A stretch of DNA of 64,000 bases from Conyzicola nivalis (GTDB taxonomy: Bacteria > Actinomycetota > Actinomycetes > Actinomycetales > Microbacteriaceae): the NCBI RefSeq assembly GCF_014639655.1, contig NZ_BMGB01000001.1, positions 620,001-684,000 of the forward strand. The letters run 5' to 3'. Below, piece after piece: positions 1 to 8,948 of the stretch. How positions within the stretch are numbered: position 1 is the first letter of the stretch; each line of letters starts with the position of its first letter. Below the pieces are notes generated by a model. It was not told where the DNA came from. It did no database searches and saw nothing but the letters and a program-made list of their open reading frames with translations. A program made the position numbers and the translations under genes.

Positions 1-408
1 CTCTTCTGGGTGCTGTTCGCGTTCTGCGTGGTCGCCGACATCGCCTACATCATCTGGTCGCTGGCCGACCCGATCCACGGCGGCCGGATCGAATGGGTGG
101 GAACCCTCGGAATCGGTCTCGCCGGCGTGCTGTCGGGCTTCATCGCTTTCTACGTCGGTGCGGTCCACCGCTCGCAGGGCGGGGTTCTCCCCGAAGACCG
201 TCTCGACGCGAACATCGACGACGGCGACGCCGAGCAGGGCTTCTTCAGCCCGTGGAGCTGGTGGCCGGTAATGCTCGCGGCCGCGCTCTCGCTCATGTTC
301 CTCGGGCTCGCAGTCGGTGTCTGGATCTCGATCATCGGCGCCGCGATCGTCGCCATCAGCATCGTTGGGTGGGTTTATGAGTACTACCGAGGCAACTTCG
401 CCCACTAG
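1..408 (+). CDS. ctaF: Cytochrome c oxidase subunit IV, actinobacterial type (5' end cut off)
   Basis: The reading frame is already open at base 1 and ends at TAG 406-408, so the N terminus lies outside the window. The 135 visible residues hold an N-terminal membrane helix, a second helix around residues 35-53, a short acidic linker (DANIDDGDAEQG) and a helix pair near the C terminus, ending in YEYYRGNFAH. This is the layout of the small actinobacterial aa3 oxidase subunit CtaF, which lies next to ctaC/ctaD. The bcc genes and ctaE downstream support the call. It acts in the cytoplasmic membrane as part of the bcc-aa3 supercomplex. The next gene starts inside its 3' end. Confidence 0.85.
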   Translation, partial: LFWVLFAFCVVADIAYIIWSLADPIHGGRIEWVGTLGIGLAGVLSGFIAFYVGAVHRSQGGVLPEDRLDANIDDGDAEQGFFSPWSWWPVMLAAALSLMFLGLAVGVWISIIGAAIVAISIVGWVYEYYRGNFAH

Positions 409-835
409 CCAGGTGCTGATCCGTCCGGCGCGTGCGAGCGACGCCGACGTGGTCTTCACCCTGCTCAACGAGCTCGCGGTCAGCTATCTGCCCGACCGCG
501 ATGCCTTCGATCTCACGTTCGACTCCTTCGCAGCGGGGGAGTCGAACGCCCTCCTCCTGGTGGCCGAGGTCGACGGCGTGGTGCACGGCTACGCCCTGAC
601 CACCATCTCCCGACTGCTGTACACCAACGGTAGCTCGGCCCAGTTGCAGGAGCTCGTCGTCGAATCGTCCGCCCAGGGTGCCGGCCTCGGCTCGCTGCTG
701 GTCGAGGCGACCGAGCGCGAGTGCAGGGAGCGCGGCGTGCGCCAGCTCACCGTCGCGAGCCGTCGGGCCTCGGGCTTCTACGAACGCCTGGGCTACGGCT
801 CTACGGCCGACTACCTCAAGCGCTCCTTCGACTAG
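377..835 (+). CDS. GNAT-family N-acetyltransferase
   Basis: This 152-residue protein has the GNAT fold: an N-terminal beta strand (VLIRPARASDADVV), a central strand with LQELVVESSAQG, and the acetyl-CoA pyrophosphate-binding motif QGAGLGS around residues 101-107, followed by a C-terminal FYERLGYG signature. It would transfer an acetyl group from acetyl-CoA to an amine, and the substrate is unknown. I chose ATG 377, which begins MSTTEATSP. A longer reading from 317 is not GNAT-like at its N terminus. The gene overlaps the end of ctaF by 32 bases, so the two are probably co-transcribed and translationally coupled. Confidence 0.8.
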   Translation: MSTTEATSPTSQVLIRPARASDADVVFTLLNELAVSYLPDRDAFDLTFDSFAAGESNALLLVAEVDGVVHGYALTTISRLLYTNGSSAQLQELVVESSAQGAGLGSLLVEATERECRERGVRQLTVASRRASGFYERLGYGSTADYLKRSFD

Positions 836-848
836 AGCCTGCTTTCGA

Positions 849-1643
849 CTAGAGGCTGGTGTAGACCGACACGTCGACCGCGACGGTCACGGTCGTCGAC
901 GATGCGTCGTCGGGCCGCGGATGCGCCCCGTGGTGTCCGCTCGGACCCATCGCCGCGAGGTCGGCGACCTCCGCCTCGTCGAGCCGTACGTCGTAGGCCG
1001 TCGACAGCCTGTCCCGCAGCGCGAACCGAGCCCCGAGGGTCTCGTCGAGGTGCCCGAGCTTGTGCGGCTGGATGCCGATGAGCTGCCCGCGCTGGCGGAG
1101 CTGCTCGAGGTGGCTCGGCGCCGGGGTCACGACCACGAGGGTCCCGTCCGGGCGCAGCATTCGCGCGAACTCGTCGGCGTTGCGCGGGGCGAAGACGCAC
1201 AACACGACGTCGGCGCGGGCGGAACGCACCGGCAGCGGCCGCCAGACGTCCGCGACCACCCCGGGAGCCCCTGTGGCCCGCACGGCTAGCGTGACGGCGT
1301 CGAGTGACACGTCGAGCTCGAGCAGGCGCGTGAGCGGTCTGCGGGCCCTGAGAGCGGCCGCGTAGTAGCCGGAGCCGCATCCGGAATCTACGACGTCGAG
1401 GGCGGCCTGTGTCGGCAGCGCCGCGTCGAGCAGGTCGACTATGGGGGAGTAGTGGCCGAGGGCGAGGAATCGCTCCCGAGCCTCGAGGATCTCACGCGTG
1501 TCGCCGAGGATGCCGCGCGAGCGGTCGACGAGGTTGAGGTAGCCACGCTTGTTCGCGTCGAAGGTGTGACCGGAGGAACACAAAAGCGACCAGGAGGCGG
1601 ACCCTGCGCTGTCGAGATCTCTCTCGCAGCGCGGGCACCGCAA
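849..1643 (-). CDS. RlmA-like 23S rRNA guanine-N1-methyltransferase
   Basis: The product begins with a zinc-ribbon (CPRCERDL...CSSGHTFD) followed by KRGYLNL, and then a class I SAM-binding domain with SGCGSGYY. This arrangement is typical of RlmA(I)/(II) enzymes, which methylate N1 of a guanine in helix 35 of 23S rRNA (G745/G748 family). Actinobacterial relatives include tylosin-resistance TlrB-like enzymes. The start is uncertain. TTG 1643 is used here, but homologues normally carry about a dozen residues before WLRCP, and the frame remains open to codons such as CTG 1655 or ATC 1676, next to the qcrB stop. No good ribosome-binding site is seen. It follows qcrB on the same strand. Confidence 0.75.
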   Translation of the reverse strand: MRCPRCERDLDSAGSASWSLLCSSGHTFDANKRGYLNLVDRSRGILGDTREILEARERFLALGHYSPIVDLLDAALPTQAALDVVDSGCGSGYYAAALRARRPLTRLLELDVSLDAVTLAVRATGAPGVVADVWRPLPVRSARADVVLCVFAPRNADEFARMLRPDGTLVVVTPAPSHLEQLRQRGQLIGIQPHKLGHLDETLGARFALRDRLSTAYDVRLDEAEVADLAAMGPSGHHGAHPRPDDASSTTVTVAVDVSVYTSL

Positions 1644-1675
1644 CCAGGTCGCCAGTGTCTGAGCGTCCGAACCGA

Positions 1676-3349
1676 TTAGTGGTCGTCTCCGTGGTGAGCG
1701 CCCTCGATCTCGCCCTTCGAGACCGGAAGGATGCGGTCTTCGAAGAACCAGCGCGAGAAGCCGGCGCGGAGGCGCTGGGTGACCGTGATGCGGCCGTCGC
1801 TGTTCGGGCGGATCATGAGCGGCTCGTAGTCGGTGTAGCTGGTCAGTCTCCAGCGCTCGGCATCGCTGAGCGGCTGGTGGACCTCGATGTACTCGCCGCC
1901 GGGGAGGCGCACGATGCGGCCCGACTCGAAGCCGTGGAGCGCGATCTCGCGGTCCTTCTTCTGCAGGCCGAAGCAGATGCGCTTGGTGACGATGTACGCG
2001 ATGATCGGGCCGAGGAAGAACAGCGCCTGCAGGGCATGGATGACGCCCTCGATGCTGAGCTTGAAGTGCGTGGCGATGAGGTCGGAGCTCGCCGCCGCCC
2101 ACAGCACCGCGTAGAACGTCACGCCGGCCGCGCCGATCGCCGTGCGCACCGGGGTGTTGCGCGGGCGGTCGAGGATGTGGTGCTCGCGCTTGTCGCCGGT
2201 GATCCACGCCTCGATGAAGGGGTAGAAGGCGACGAGGCCGAGGAACACGGGCAGGATGATGAGCGGAAGCAGCACGTTCATCGAGAGCGTATAGCCCCAG
2301 ACCACGAACTCGAGTCCCGGCGGTACGAGACGCAGGGCGCCGTCGGCGAAGCCGATGTACCAGTCGGGCTGGGTTCCCGCGGACACCGGCGAGGGGTCGT
2401 AGGGGCCGTAGTTCCAGATCGGGTTGATCGTGAAGGTCGCGGCGATCAGCATGATCACGCCGAAGACGATGAAGAAGAAGCCACCGGCCTTCGCGGCGAA
2501 CACCGGCATGACCGGAACGCCGACGACGTTGTTGTTGGTCTTGCCCGGGCCGGCGAACTGGGTGTGCTTGTTGATCACGAGCAGCAGGAGGTGCACGCCG
2601 AGTGCGGCGACCAGGATGGCCGGCAGCAGCAGGATGTGCAGCGTGTAGAAGCGGCTCACGACGTCGGTTCCGGGGAACTCGCCGCCGAAGAGCAGGTAGG
2701 AGATCCAGACGCCGATGATCGGGACGGCCTTGACCATTCCGTCGATGATGCGCAGGCCGTTACCGGAGAGCAGGTCGTCGGGGAGCGAGTAGCCGGTGAA
2801 GCCCTCTGCCATCGCGAGGATGAAGAGGACGAAGCCGATGATCCAGTTGATCTCGCGCGGCTTGCGGAAGGCACCCGTGAAGTAGATGCGCAGCATGTGC
2901 AGACCGATGGATGCCACGAAGAGCAGCGCAGCCCAGTGGTGTACCTGGCGCATGAGCAGTCCGCCGCGGATGTCGAACGAGATGTCGAGGCTCGACGCGT
3001 ACGCGGCCGACATCTCGATGCCCTTGAGCGGCACGAACGAGCCGTCGTAATGCACCTCGACCATGCTGGGCTGGAAGAAGAAGGTGAGGAACGTGCCCGA
3101 GAGCAGGATCGCCACGAAGCTGTAGAGGGCGACCTCGCCGAGCATGAACGACCAGTGGTCGGGGAAGATCTTGCGACCGACCTCCTTCACCAGGCCCGAG
3201 ATGCTCGTGCGCTCGTCGATGTAGTTCGCTGCCGCGCCGGTGAAGCGCGCGCCGCGGGTGGGCGACGCGAACGGGCCGTAGGCGGTCGAGGTCGAGCCCG
3301 CGGTGGTGGCGGGTTTTGCGGTGACGGGGGTTTCCGTTGCTGTGCTCAC
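1676..3349 (-). CDS. qcrB: Cytochrome bc1 complex cytochrome b subunit
   Basis: At 557 residues this matches the long actinobacterial QcrB, with about eight or nine membrane helices and a C-terminal extension. The b-heme histidines are visible as H137/H138 and H151 (VHHWA, GLHMLRI) and H238 and H253 (TLHILLL, GVHLLLL). QcrB holds the menaquinol oxidation and reduction sites of the bcc complex that passes electrons to aa3 oxidase. It starts at GTG 3349 and overlaps the qcrA stop in a GTGA arrangement, so translation is coupled. It is the third gene of a qcrC-qcrA-qcrB set. Confidence 0.97.
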   Translation of the reverse strand: MSTATETPVTAKPATTAGSTSTAYGPFASPTRGARFTGAAANYIDERTSISGLVKEVGRKIFPDHWSFMLGEVALYSFVAILLSGTFLTFFFQPSMVEVHYDGSFVPLKGIEMSAAYASSLDISFDIRGGLLMRQVHHWAALLFVASIGLHMLRIYFTGAFRKPREINWIIGFVLFILAMAEGFTGYSLPDDLLSGNGLRIIDGMVKAVPIIGVWISYLLFGGEFPGTDVVSRFYTLHILLLPAILVAALGVHLLLLVINKHTQFAGPGKTNNNVVGVPVMPVFAAKAGGFFFIVFGVIMLIAATFTINPIWNYGPYDPSPVSAGTQPDWYIGFADGALRLVPPGLEFVVWGYTLSMNVLLPLIILPVFLGLVAFYPFIEAWITGDKREHHILDRPRNTPVRTAIGAAGVTFYAVLWAAASSDLIATHFKLSIEGVIHALQALFFLGPIIAYIVTKRICFGLQKKDREIALHGFESGRIVRLPGGEYIEVHQPLSDAERWRLTSYTDYEPLMIRPNSDGRITVTQRLRAGFSRWFFEDRILPVSKGEIEGAHHGDDH

Positions 3350-4440
3350 AGCTCACGCTCCCAGAAGCTCGGGCCGACGGGTTCTAGGAAGTCGCTTTGG
3401 GCCACCAGGTATCCCTCGTCGTCGATGGCGATAGGTAGTTGGGGTAGGGGCCGGCTTGCCGGTCCGAAGATCACCTTCGCCTGGTCCGAAACATCGAACT
3501 GCGACTGGTGACACGGGCAGAGAAGGTTGTGGGTCTGCTGTTCGTACAGCGCGACCGGGCAACCGACGTGGGTGCAGATCTTCGAGTAGGCGACGATTCC
3601 CTGGTACGACCAGCTGGCCTTCTCTTCGGTCTCGATGAGGTCTTCGGGACGCAGGCGCATAAGCAGCACCGCGGCCTTGGCCTTCTCTTCGAGCTTGTGT
3701 TCTTCGTCGTTGAGACCCTCGGGGATCACGTGGAAAGCCGATCCGTACGTGACATCCGAAGCTTTGATGGGGGTACCGGAGGGGTCGCGCGTAAGGCGGG
3801 TTCCCTCTTTCCACATGGTGTGACGCAGCAGTTCGCCGGGCTCTTCGGCCGGGGCGAGGTCGCGGAACAGCACGACAGCCGGGATTGGCGTGACGGCGAG
3901 GGCCGCGATCAGGCTGTTACGGATGAGCGTGCGGCGGCCGAAGCCCGACTCCTTGTTACCCAGGGTGAAGACCTCGACGGCCTTCGCGCGGGTGGTATCG
4001 CTGCCGCGGGTACCGTGACGCTCCTCGGTGATCTCCGCGTCGGACATGAGCGCCTTGGCCCAGTGCACGGCGCCGACTCCGATGCCGAGCAGGCCGAGGC
4101 TGATCGCCACACCGAGGCTCAGGTTGCTGATGCGCACCGAGTCGAGGTTGCTCGGGTCGATCGGGAACAGGAAGTAGAACACGACCGCGAGAACGCTGCC
4201 GATGAGCGACAGGAAGAAGAGGGCGGAGACGCGGCGGGCGGCCTCCTTGTCTTTCTTCGGGTCGAGGTCGGTGACGCGAAGGCGGTGCGGCTGGTGTCCG
4301 GGGTTCGGGATGCCGTCTGACACGACGACTGCGGTACCCGAGGAGACCGTACGAGGCACGGACGTCTCGACAGCGGTGCCGGCCTCTGTGCTGCCGGACT
4401 GGCCTGTGCTGCCGGACTGGCCACCGTTATGGTCTGCCAT
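3346..4440 (-). CDS. qcrA: Cytochrome bc1 complex Rieske iron-sulfur subunit
   Basis: This 364-residue protein has a hydrophilic N terminus, three membrane helices (roughly residues 70-210) and a C-terminal Rieske domain. The [2Fe-2S] ligands are C289 and H291 (CTHVGC) and C308 and H311 (CPCH), with C294 and C310 as the expected disulfide. Three anchors rather than one is the actinobacterial form. It carries electrons from menaquinol to the diheme cytochrome QcrC. The N terminus has a short GSTGQSGST repeat. It lies between qcrC and qcrB in the same operon. Confidence 0.96.
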   Translation of the reverse strand: MADHNGGQSGSTGQSGSTEAGTAVETSVPRTVSSGTAVVVSDGIPNPGHQPHRLRVTDLDPKKDKEAARRVSALFFLSLIGSVLAVVFYFLFPIDPSNLDSVRISNLSLGVAISLGLLGIGVGAVHWAKALMSDAEITEERHGTRGSDTTRAKAVEVFTLGNKESGFGRRTLIRNSLIAALAVTPIPAVVLFRDLAPAEEPGELLRHTMWKEGTRLTRDPSGTPIKASDVTYGSAFHVIPEGLNDEEHKLEEKAKAAVLLMRLRPEDLIETEEKASWSYQGIVAYSKICTHVGCPVALYEQQTHNLLCPCHQSQFDVSDQAKVIFGPASRPLPQLPIAIDDEGYLVAQSDFLEPVGPSFWEREL

Positions 4441-4521
4441 GGTGTTCCCTTCAACTGTGCGCGGTGCGCGAAGTGCGATGTAGTTGTGAAGCTGTCGGCC
4501 GACCGGGGTCGGCCTCGGCGG

Positions 4522-5331
4522 TTAGTTGGACTTGGCGGTGAGCCAGACGGTGATCGCTACGATCGCGCCGAGGCCGAAGATCCAGATAAACAGACCCTCG
4601 GAGACCGGACCGAGGTTGCCCAGGTCGAAGCCGCCGGGAGACGGGTTCTCGTCGAGGAACTGCAGGTAGGTGATGATGTCTGCTTTGTCTTCGAGCGTGA
4701 GGTTGTTGTTGTTGAACACCGGCATGTTCTGCGGGCCGGTGACCATGGCCTCGTAGACGTGGGTCGAGGTGACACCCGAGAGCGACGGGGCGAACTTGCC
4801 CTGGGTGAGCGCTCCACCGGCGCCGGCGACGTTGTGGCACATGGCGCAGTTGATGCGGAACAGTTCGCCACCGAGGGCGGCGTCGCCTTCTCCGGCGATC
4901 GTCTCTTCATCGGGGAGGCCCGGGCCGGGCGACTGTGCGCCGACGTAGGTGTAGAGGGCCTCGATCTGGTCCTCGGTGAACTGCACGGGTTTCTCTTCGG
5001 CCTGCGGGCCGCTGGCCGCGAGCGGCATGCGGCCGGTGGAGACCTGGAAGTGAACGGATGCTTCGCCGACACCGATGAGCGTCGGGCCGACGTCGGTGCC
5101 CTCGAGTGCGAGCCCGTGGCAGGAGGCGCAGTTCGCCGCGAACAGCTTGCCGCCCTCTTCGACGAGCTGCTGCTGCGAGGCCGAGGTGTCAGCCGTGGCG
5201 CTCGTGGTGGCGAGCGCGTAGACGCCGCCGGTGCTGAGGAGGCCGATCACGATGAGGGCGACGGACGCGAGGGGGTGCCTGCGGCCAACTTTTCGCTGGT
5301 CGGTTGTGGTGCGTGAAGACTTCTTCGCCAT
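4522..5331 (-). CDS. qcrC: Cytochrome bc1 complex diheme cytochrome c subunit
   Basis: The 269-residue protein has an N-terminal membrane anchor (residues 22-45), two covalent heme c sites, CASCH at 68-72 and CAMCH at 162-166, and a C-terminal membrane helix. Actinobacteria lack soluble cytochrome c, and the two heme domains of QcrC deliver electrons directly to the CuA site of aa3 oxidase. It begins at ATG 5331, 21 bases after the ctaE stop, giving the usual ctaE-qcrC-qcrA-qcrB order. An 81-base gap separates it from qcrA. Confidence 0.97.
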   Translation of the reverse strand: MAKKSSRTTTDQRKVGRRHPLASVALIVIGLLSTGGVYALATTSATADTSASQQQLVEEGGKLFAANCASCHGLALEGTDVGPTLIGVGEASVHFQVSTGRMPLAASGPQAEEKPVQFTEDQIEALYTYVGAQSPGPGLPDEETIAGEGDAALGGELFRINCAMCHNVAGAGGALTQGKFAPSLSGVTSTHVYEAMVTGPQNMPVFNNNNLTLEDKADIITYLQFLDENPSPGGFDLGNLGPVSEGLFIWIFGLGAIVAITVWLTAKSN

Positions 5332-5352
5332 GGTGCTTACGGGTTCCGATTC

Positions 5353-5982
5353 TTACTTGAGGATGTAAATGATGAGGAAGAGGCCGACCCAGACGACATC
5401 GACGAAGTGCCAGTAGTAGGACACGACGATCGCGCTGGTCGCCTCCTTGTGGCCGAAGTTCTTGACCGCGTAGCCGCGGCCGATGATAAGCAGGAAGGCC
5501 ATGAGCCCGCCGATCACGTGCAGGCCGTGGAAGCCCGTCGTGAGGTAGAAGGCCGATCCGTAGGAATCGGAGGAGAGGCTGAGGCCCTCGCTGACGAGTA
5601 CCGCGTACTCGTAGATCTGGCCGACGACGAAGATCGCGCCCATGGCGTAGGTGAGGAAGAACCACTCGACCATGCCCCACTGGGTGGGCTTCCATCCGGT
5701 GCGTCGCGGCTGCAAGCGCTCGGCGGCGAAGACACCGAACTGGCAGGTGAGCGACGAGAGCACGAGGATGATCGTGTTCGCGAGCGAGAACGGCACCGTC
5801 AGCAGGCTCGACTGGGATTCCCACAGCTCGGGGCTGGTCGAACGCAGCGTGAAGTAGATCGCGAAGAGGCCGGCGAAGAACATGACTTCGCTTCCGAGCC
5901 ACACGATGGTGCCAACCGCTACCGAGTTGGGGCGGTTAACCACAGGGGCGCCGACAGATGGGCTGATGGAGGTCGTAGTCAC
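5353..5982 (-). CDS. ctaE: Cytochrome c oxidase subunit III
   Basis: About 209 residues with five membrane helices. Family signatures include [11 protein letters not shown] near residue 31, [11 protein letters not shown] and [14 protein letters not shown] close to the C terminus. Subunit III stabilises the proton pathway of aa3 oxidase in the membrane. The start taken is GTG 5982 (VTTTSISP). The frame is open further upstream, but those codons encode nothing CtaE-like and run across the trpD promoter. A second in-frame GTG lies about a dozen codons downstream. It is divergent from trpD, as in many actinobacteria. Confidence 0.95.
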   Translation of the reverse strand: MTTTSISPSVGAPVVNRPNSVAVGTIVWLGSEVMFFAGLFAIYFTLRSTSPELWESQSSLLTVPFSLANTIILVLSSLTCQFGVFAAERLQPRRTGWKPTQWGMVEWFFLTYAMGAIFVVGQIYEYAVLVSEGLSLSSDSYGSAFYLTTGFHGLHVIGGLMAFLLIIGRGYAVKNFGHKEATSAIVVSYYWHFVDVVWVGLFLIIYILK

Positions 5983-6063
5983 CTCTCCATTATGTCCGAT
6001 AACCGAGGCTCCGTTTCCCTTTCGGGCGGTCTGTCGCGAGCCGGCGCGGACGAATGCGGTCAT

Positions 6064-6069
6064 TAGAAT
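6064..6069 (+). promoter_or_regulatory. Candidate -10 element of a leaderless trpD promoter
   Basis: TAGAAT lies 7 bases before the trpD ATG at 6077. Transcription would start on or beside the initiation codon. No Shine-Dalgarno sequence is present in the gap. Confidence 0.55.
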
Positions 6070-6076
6070 TCGTTCT

Positions 6077-7132
6077 ATGTCGTCCCCACTGACCTGGCCC
6101 CGCATTCTCGGAACCCTCGTGAACGGGGAGAACCTCTCCATTTTCGAGTCGACCTGGGCGATGAAGCAGGTCATGGCCGGTGAAGCGACCTCGGCGCAGC
6201 TGGCAGGACTGCTCGTCGCCCTGCGGATCAAAGGCGAAACCGTCGACGAAATCGTCGGCTTCCGCGATGCGGTGCTCGAGAACGCACTTCCCCTCGACGT
6301 CGACCCGATGGTGCTCGACATCGTCGGCACGGGGGGAGACCCGTACGGCGCCGTGCTGAACATCTCCTCGGTCGCCTCGGTCATCGCCGCCGCCGCAGGG
6401 GTGCCCGTCATCAAGCACGGCAACCGCGGCGCCAGCAGCGCCTCCGGTGCATCCGATGTTCTTTCCGAGCTGGGTCTCAACCTCACCATCCCGCCGGAGC
6501 GCGTGGCCGAGGTGCAGCGCGAGACCGGCATCACGTTCGCCTATGCGGCGATGTTCCACCCCGGGTTCCGCCACGCGGGACCGACCCGCAGCGAGCTCGG
6601 CATCTCCACCCTGTTCAACGTGCTCGGCCCGCTCTGCAATCCCGCGCGTCCCGAGGCGTCGGCGGTCGGCGTGGCAAGCCTCGAGCGCGTGCCGCTCGTG
6701 GTCGGCGTCTTCCAGACGCGGGGTGCGACGGCGCTCGTCTACCGCGGGGACGACGGCATCGACAAGCTCACGACGACCGGTCACAGCCACATCTGGGAGG
6801 TCTCCCTCGGCTCGGTGACCGAGCACGACCTCGACCCGCTCGACCTCGGCATCCCGCGCGCGCCGATCGAGGCGCTGTTGGGTGCATCGCCGGCCCACAA
6901 CGCGGGAGTCATCCGCTCCGTGCTCGCCGGCGACACCGGCCCCGTGCGCGACGTCGTGCTGCTCAACGCCGCCGCGGGCCTTGTCTCGTTCGCCCTGGCG
7001 GAAGACCCCGACCAGTCGCGCGTCCCGATCCTCGACCGGCTGGCACAGAAGATGGAAATCGCCGCGCGGGTCGTCGATTCGGGCGCGGCAGCGGCGAAGC
7101 TCGACGAGTGGGTCGCGGCGACGAACCGCTAG
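6077..7132 (+). CDS. trpD: Anthranilate phosphoribosyltransferase
   Basis: This enzyme joins anthranilate to phosphoribosyl pyrophosphate in tryptophan synthesis. The 351-residue protein carries the family motifs GTGGD at 84-88 (PRPP and magnesium binding) and KHGNRGASS at 113-121, and a full-length C-terminal alpha/beta domain. The chosen ATG 6077 begins [11 protein letters not shown]. The longer open frame from 5882 overlaps ctaE antisense and is not TrpD-like. No other trp gene is nearby. In actinobacteria an isolated trpD next to ctaE is common. Confidence 0.95.
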   Translation: MSSPLTWPRILGTLVNGENLSIFESTWAMKQVMAGEATSAQLAGLLVALRIKGETVDEIVGFRDAVLENALPLDVDPMVLDIVGTGGDPYGAVLNISSVASVIAAAAGVPVIKHGNRGASSASGASDVLSELGLNLTIPPERVAEVQRETGITFAYAAMFHPGFRHAGPTRSELGISTLFNVLGPLCNPARPEASAVGVASLERVPLVVGVFQTRGATALVYRGDDGIDKLTTTGHSHIWEVSLGSVTEHDLDPLDLGIPRAPIEALLGASPAHNAGVIRSVLAGDTGPVRDVVLLNAAAGLVSFALAEDPDQSRVPILDRLAQKMEIAARVVDSGAAAAKLDEWVAATNR

Positions 7133-7141
7133 ATCGACCGG

Positions 7142-7549
7142 CTACAGCGCGTCGACGTAGTACCAGCGGCGCCGTTCGCGCACGAAGCGGCTGTTCTCGT
7201 GCTGCTCGCCCGCGCGGCCGCCGAGCCGGTACTTCGCGATGAACTCGACGGTGCCGACGTCGTCGAGCATGCCGCCGCGCGACGTGCGCACGATGTCGAG
7301 CAGGAACCAGCGCTGGTCGGCGTCCAGTTCGAGGGTCGAGGGCCGGGTGGTCGGATGCCACGTGGCGAGCAGATAGCGCACGTTGCCGGTGACGTAGGCC
7401 GAGTAGCGCGACCGCATCAACCGTTCGGCCGACGGGGCGAGGGCCTCTCCCCGGTGGAACGGGGCGCAGCAGGCGCCGTAGGTCGCACCGCTCAGGCAGG
7501 GGCAGCGCGCCGAGTCGTCGGGCTTCGGCCACGGCGCTGAATCGGTCAT
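7142..7549 (-). CDS. YchJ-family SEC-C motif protein
   Basis: The 135-residue protein starts with a cysteine cluster (C16, C18, C27, C28 in CPCLSG and GACC), followed by AERLMRSRYSAYV and ARTSRGG-type segments (here VRTSRGG), and ends in WYYVDAL. This is the UPF0225/YchJ family, a SEC-C-type zinc motif joined to a cystatin-like (NTF2-like) fold. Its function is not established. ATG 7549 is preferred because it begins MTDSAPWP and has a -10-like hexamer six bases upstream. The gene ends 9 bases from the convergent trpD stop. Confidence 0.8.
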   Translation of the reverse strand: MTDSAPWPKPDDSARCPCLSGATYGACCAPFHRGEALAPSAERLMRSRYSAYVTGNVRYLLATWHPTTRPSTLELDADQRWFLLDIVRTSRGGMLDDVGTVEFIAKYRLGGRAGEQHENSRFVRERRRWYYVDAL

Positions 7550-7555
7550 GCGCCC

Positions 7556-7561
7556 ATTATC
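7556..7561 (-). promoter_or_regulatory. Candidate -10 element, leaderless YchJ-like gene
   Basis: GATAAT read on the minus strand lies 6 bases before ATG 7549, with no ribosome-binding site between them. It matches five of six bases of TATAAT. Confidence 0.45.
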
Positions 7562-7655
7562 GGCCGATTCTTCCGCCGCGTCGGGGTAATGATTGTTGCG
7601 TTTATACCGTCTCGGGGGACTTGGCTGGGCGGCACGGCGGTGGAAAAATAGCAGC

Positions 7656-8486
7656 GTGGAGAGAGTCTGCGTTGCCATCGACGGCACCGCCTCGGGCGAG
7701 GCGGCGATCGACTGGGTCGTCGAGCGCAGCGCACACACCGACCTCGAGATATCGGTCACGGCCGTATACGACCCGCTGCCCTCCGAATCGGTGCTCGCGG
7801 GAGGCGACTACCGCGCTCTGTTCTCCACCCTCCTCGGCGAGGCGGTGCGCAGAATCGAGGAAGCGGCGCCCGGCGCCCGGGTCGAGGGCACCCTGCGCAC
7901 CGGCCAGCCGCGGGCCCAGCTCGTTGCGGCGTCGAGCGAGGCCGACCTGCTCGTGATCGGGACCGGCCGTTCGGGGGCCGGGTCGTACGCGACGCTGCCC
8001 ATCCGGATCGCCTCGACCGCCCGGTGTCCCGTCGTGGTGGTTCCGGCTCCGCGTCCGGCACCCGACAGCGGAGTCGTCGTGGGTCTGGAGAGCACGGCGC
8101 AGCAGCCGCTCGTCGTCGACTTCGCCGCGAGCGAGGCGCAGAAGTCGGGCCAGCCGCTCACCGTCGCGCACTGCTGGAGCGTTCCGAAGCTGATCGCCGT
8201 GGCGATGTTCGCCCATCCGGGCGTCTGGTCGAGGATGCAGGACCTGCACGCGAGAGCCCTGGCCGAGACGCTCGCGCACGTGCGAGCCGGGTGGCCGGGC
8301 CTCGAGCTGCACCAGCGGTTTCGGGAAGGGCCGTCGGCGGTCATCCTCGCCGAGGAGGCCGCGGGCGCATCGCTGCTCGTGGTCGGACGGCACGACCGAG
8401 CGACGGTCGGGGATACTCTGCTCGGCAGCACGAGCCACGAGCTGCTGCTCGGCATGACCTGCCCGATCGCGGTGGTACCCGAGTAG
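7656..8486 (+). CDS. Tandem universal stress protein
   Basis: The 276-residue protein is made of two UspA-like domains, about 1-130 and 138-276. Each ends with the usual small-residue ATP-binding pattern: LLVIGTGRSGAGS and LLVVGRHDRATVGDTLLGS, followed by CPVVVVP and CPIAVVPE. Tandem Usp proteins are common in actinobacteria and bind ATP or cAMP. The exact role here is unknown. The start taken is GTG 7656 (VERVCVAIDG), which opens the first strand. The longer frame from 7593 adds a non-homologous N terminus. It is convergent with the DUF4180 gene. Confidence 0.85.
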   Translation: MERVCVAIDGTASGEAAIDWVVERSAHTDLEISVTAVYDPLPSESVLAGGDYRALFSTLLGEAVRRIEEAAPGARVEGTLRTGQPRAQLVAASSEADLLVIGTGRSGAGSYATLPIRIASTARCPVVVVPAPRPAPDSGVVVGLESTAQQPLVVDFAASEAQKSGQPLTVAHCWSVPKLIAVAMFAHPGVWSRMQDLHARALAETLAHVRAGWPGLELHQRFREGPSAVILAEEAAGASLLVVGRHDRATVGDTLLGSTSHELLLGMTCPIAVVPE

Positions 8487-8493
8487 TCGGTCG

Positions 8494-8862
8494 CTAGACG
8501 GCTCGTGTCGCGAGCTTGCCGGTGAGTGTCGCCTCGTCGGGCACGAACCAGATGTGCTCGCCGCGATTCGACTCCCAGACGAAGTCGCGGAAGGCGGCGC
8601 TGCGCGACTCGAACGCGCCGATGTCGCCGATGACCGCGACGGTGACGCGGTAGTTGACCGCCTTCTGCGCGAACTGGCCGGCGAACTGCGAGCTCAGGTC
8701 GAAGAAGGCCGGGTCGATGCGCTCGACCGGGATCGCCACGACGCCGACGTGCTCGAACCAGGCGTTGCCGATCAGGTCGGAGGTCTCCTCGGCGGTGGAG
8801 AGGGCGGGACCGTCGGTCTCGAGGAAGAGGATGCGGGTGCCGCCGACGCCTTCGATGCGCAT
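8494..8862 (-). CDS. DUF4180 domain protein
   Basis: About 122 residues spanning the whole DUF4180 family pattern: an N-terminal strand (ILFLETDGP), a middle segment FFDLSSQFAGQFAQKAVNYRV, and FRDFVWESNRGEHIWFV near the C terminus. The function is unknown. ATG 8862 is chosen because TACCGT sits six bases upstream. The frame could also open at GTG 8898. It is separated by 86 bases from a divergent DHFR-like gene. Confidence 0.75.
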   Translation of the reverse strand: MRIEGVGGTRILFLETDGPALSTAEETSDLIGNAWFEHVGVVAIPVERIDPAFFDLSSQFAGQFAQKAVNYRVTVAVIGDIGAFESRSAAFRDFVWESNRGEHIWFVPDEATLTGKLATRAV

Positions 8863-8868
8863 GCTCAC

Positions 8869-8874
8869 ACGGTA
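8869..8874 (-). promoter_or_regulatory. Candidate -10 element, leaderless DUF4180 gene
   Basis: TACCGT on the minus strand ends six bases before ATG 8862. This fits the TANNNT pattern and spacing of leaderless actinobacterial promoters. Confidence 0.4.
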
Positions 8875-8935
8875 GTGCTCGAGGGCGGCCGGGCGCACCG
8901 GTATCCGGGGCCTGTTTCGTGTCGGTGGCTATCGC

Positions 8936-8941
8936 TAACAT
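8936..8941 (+). promoter_or_regulatory. Candidate -10 element, leaderless DHFR-like gene
   Basis: TAACAT lies seven bases before ATG 8949, and the intervening bases have no Shine-Dalgarno match. Confidence 0.5.
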
Positions 8942-8948
8942 CGCCCGC

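Noticed and set aside
1655-3511. A 618-residue plus-strand frame antisense to qcrB
   Set aside because: It is a GC-rich shadow of the qcrB reading frame. The sequence is low-complexity and matches no family.
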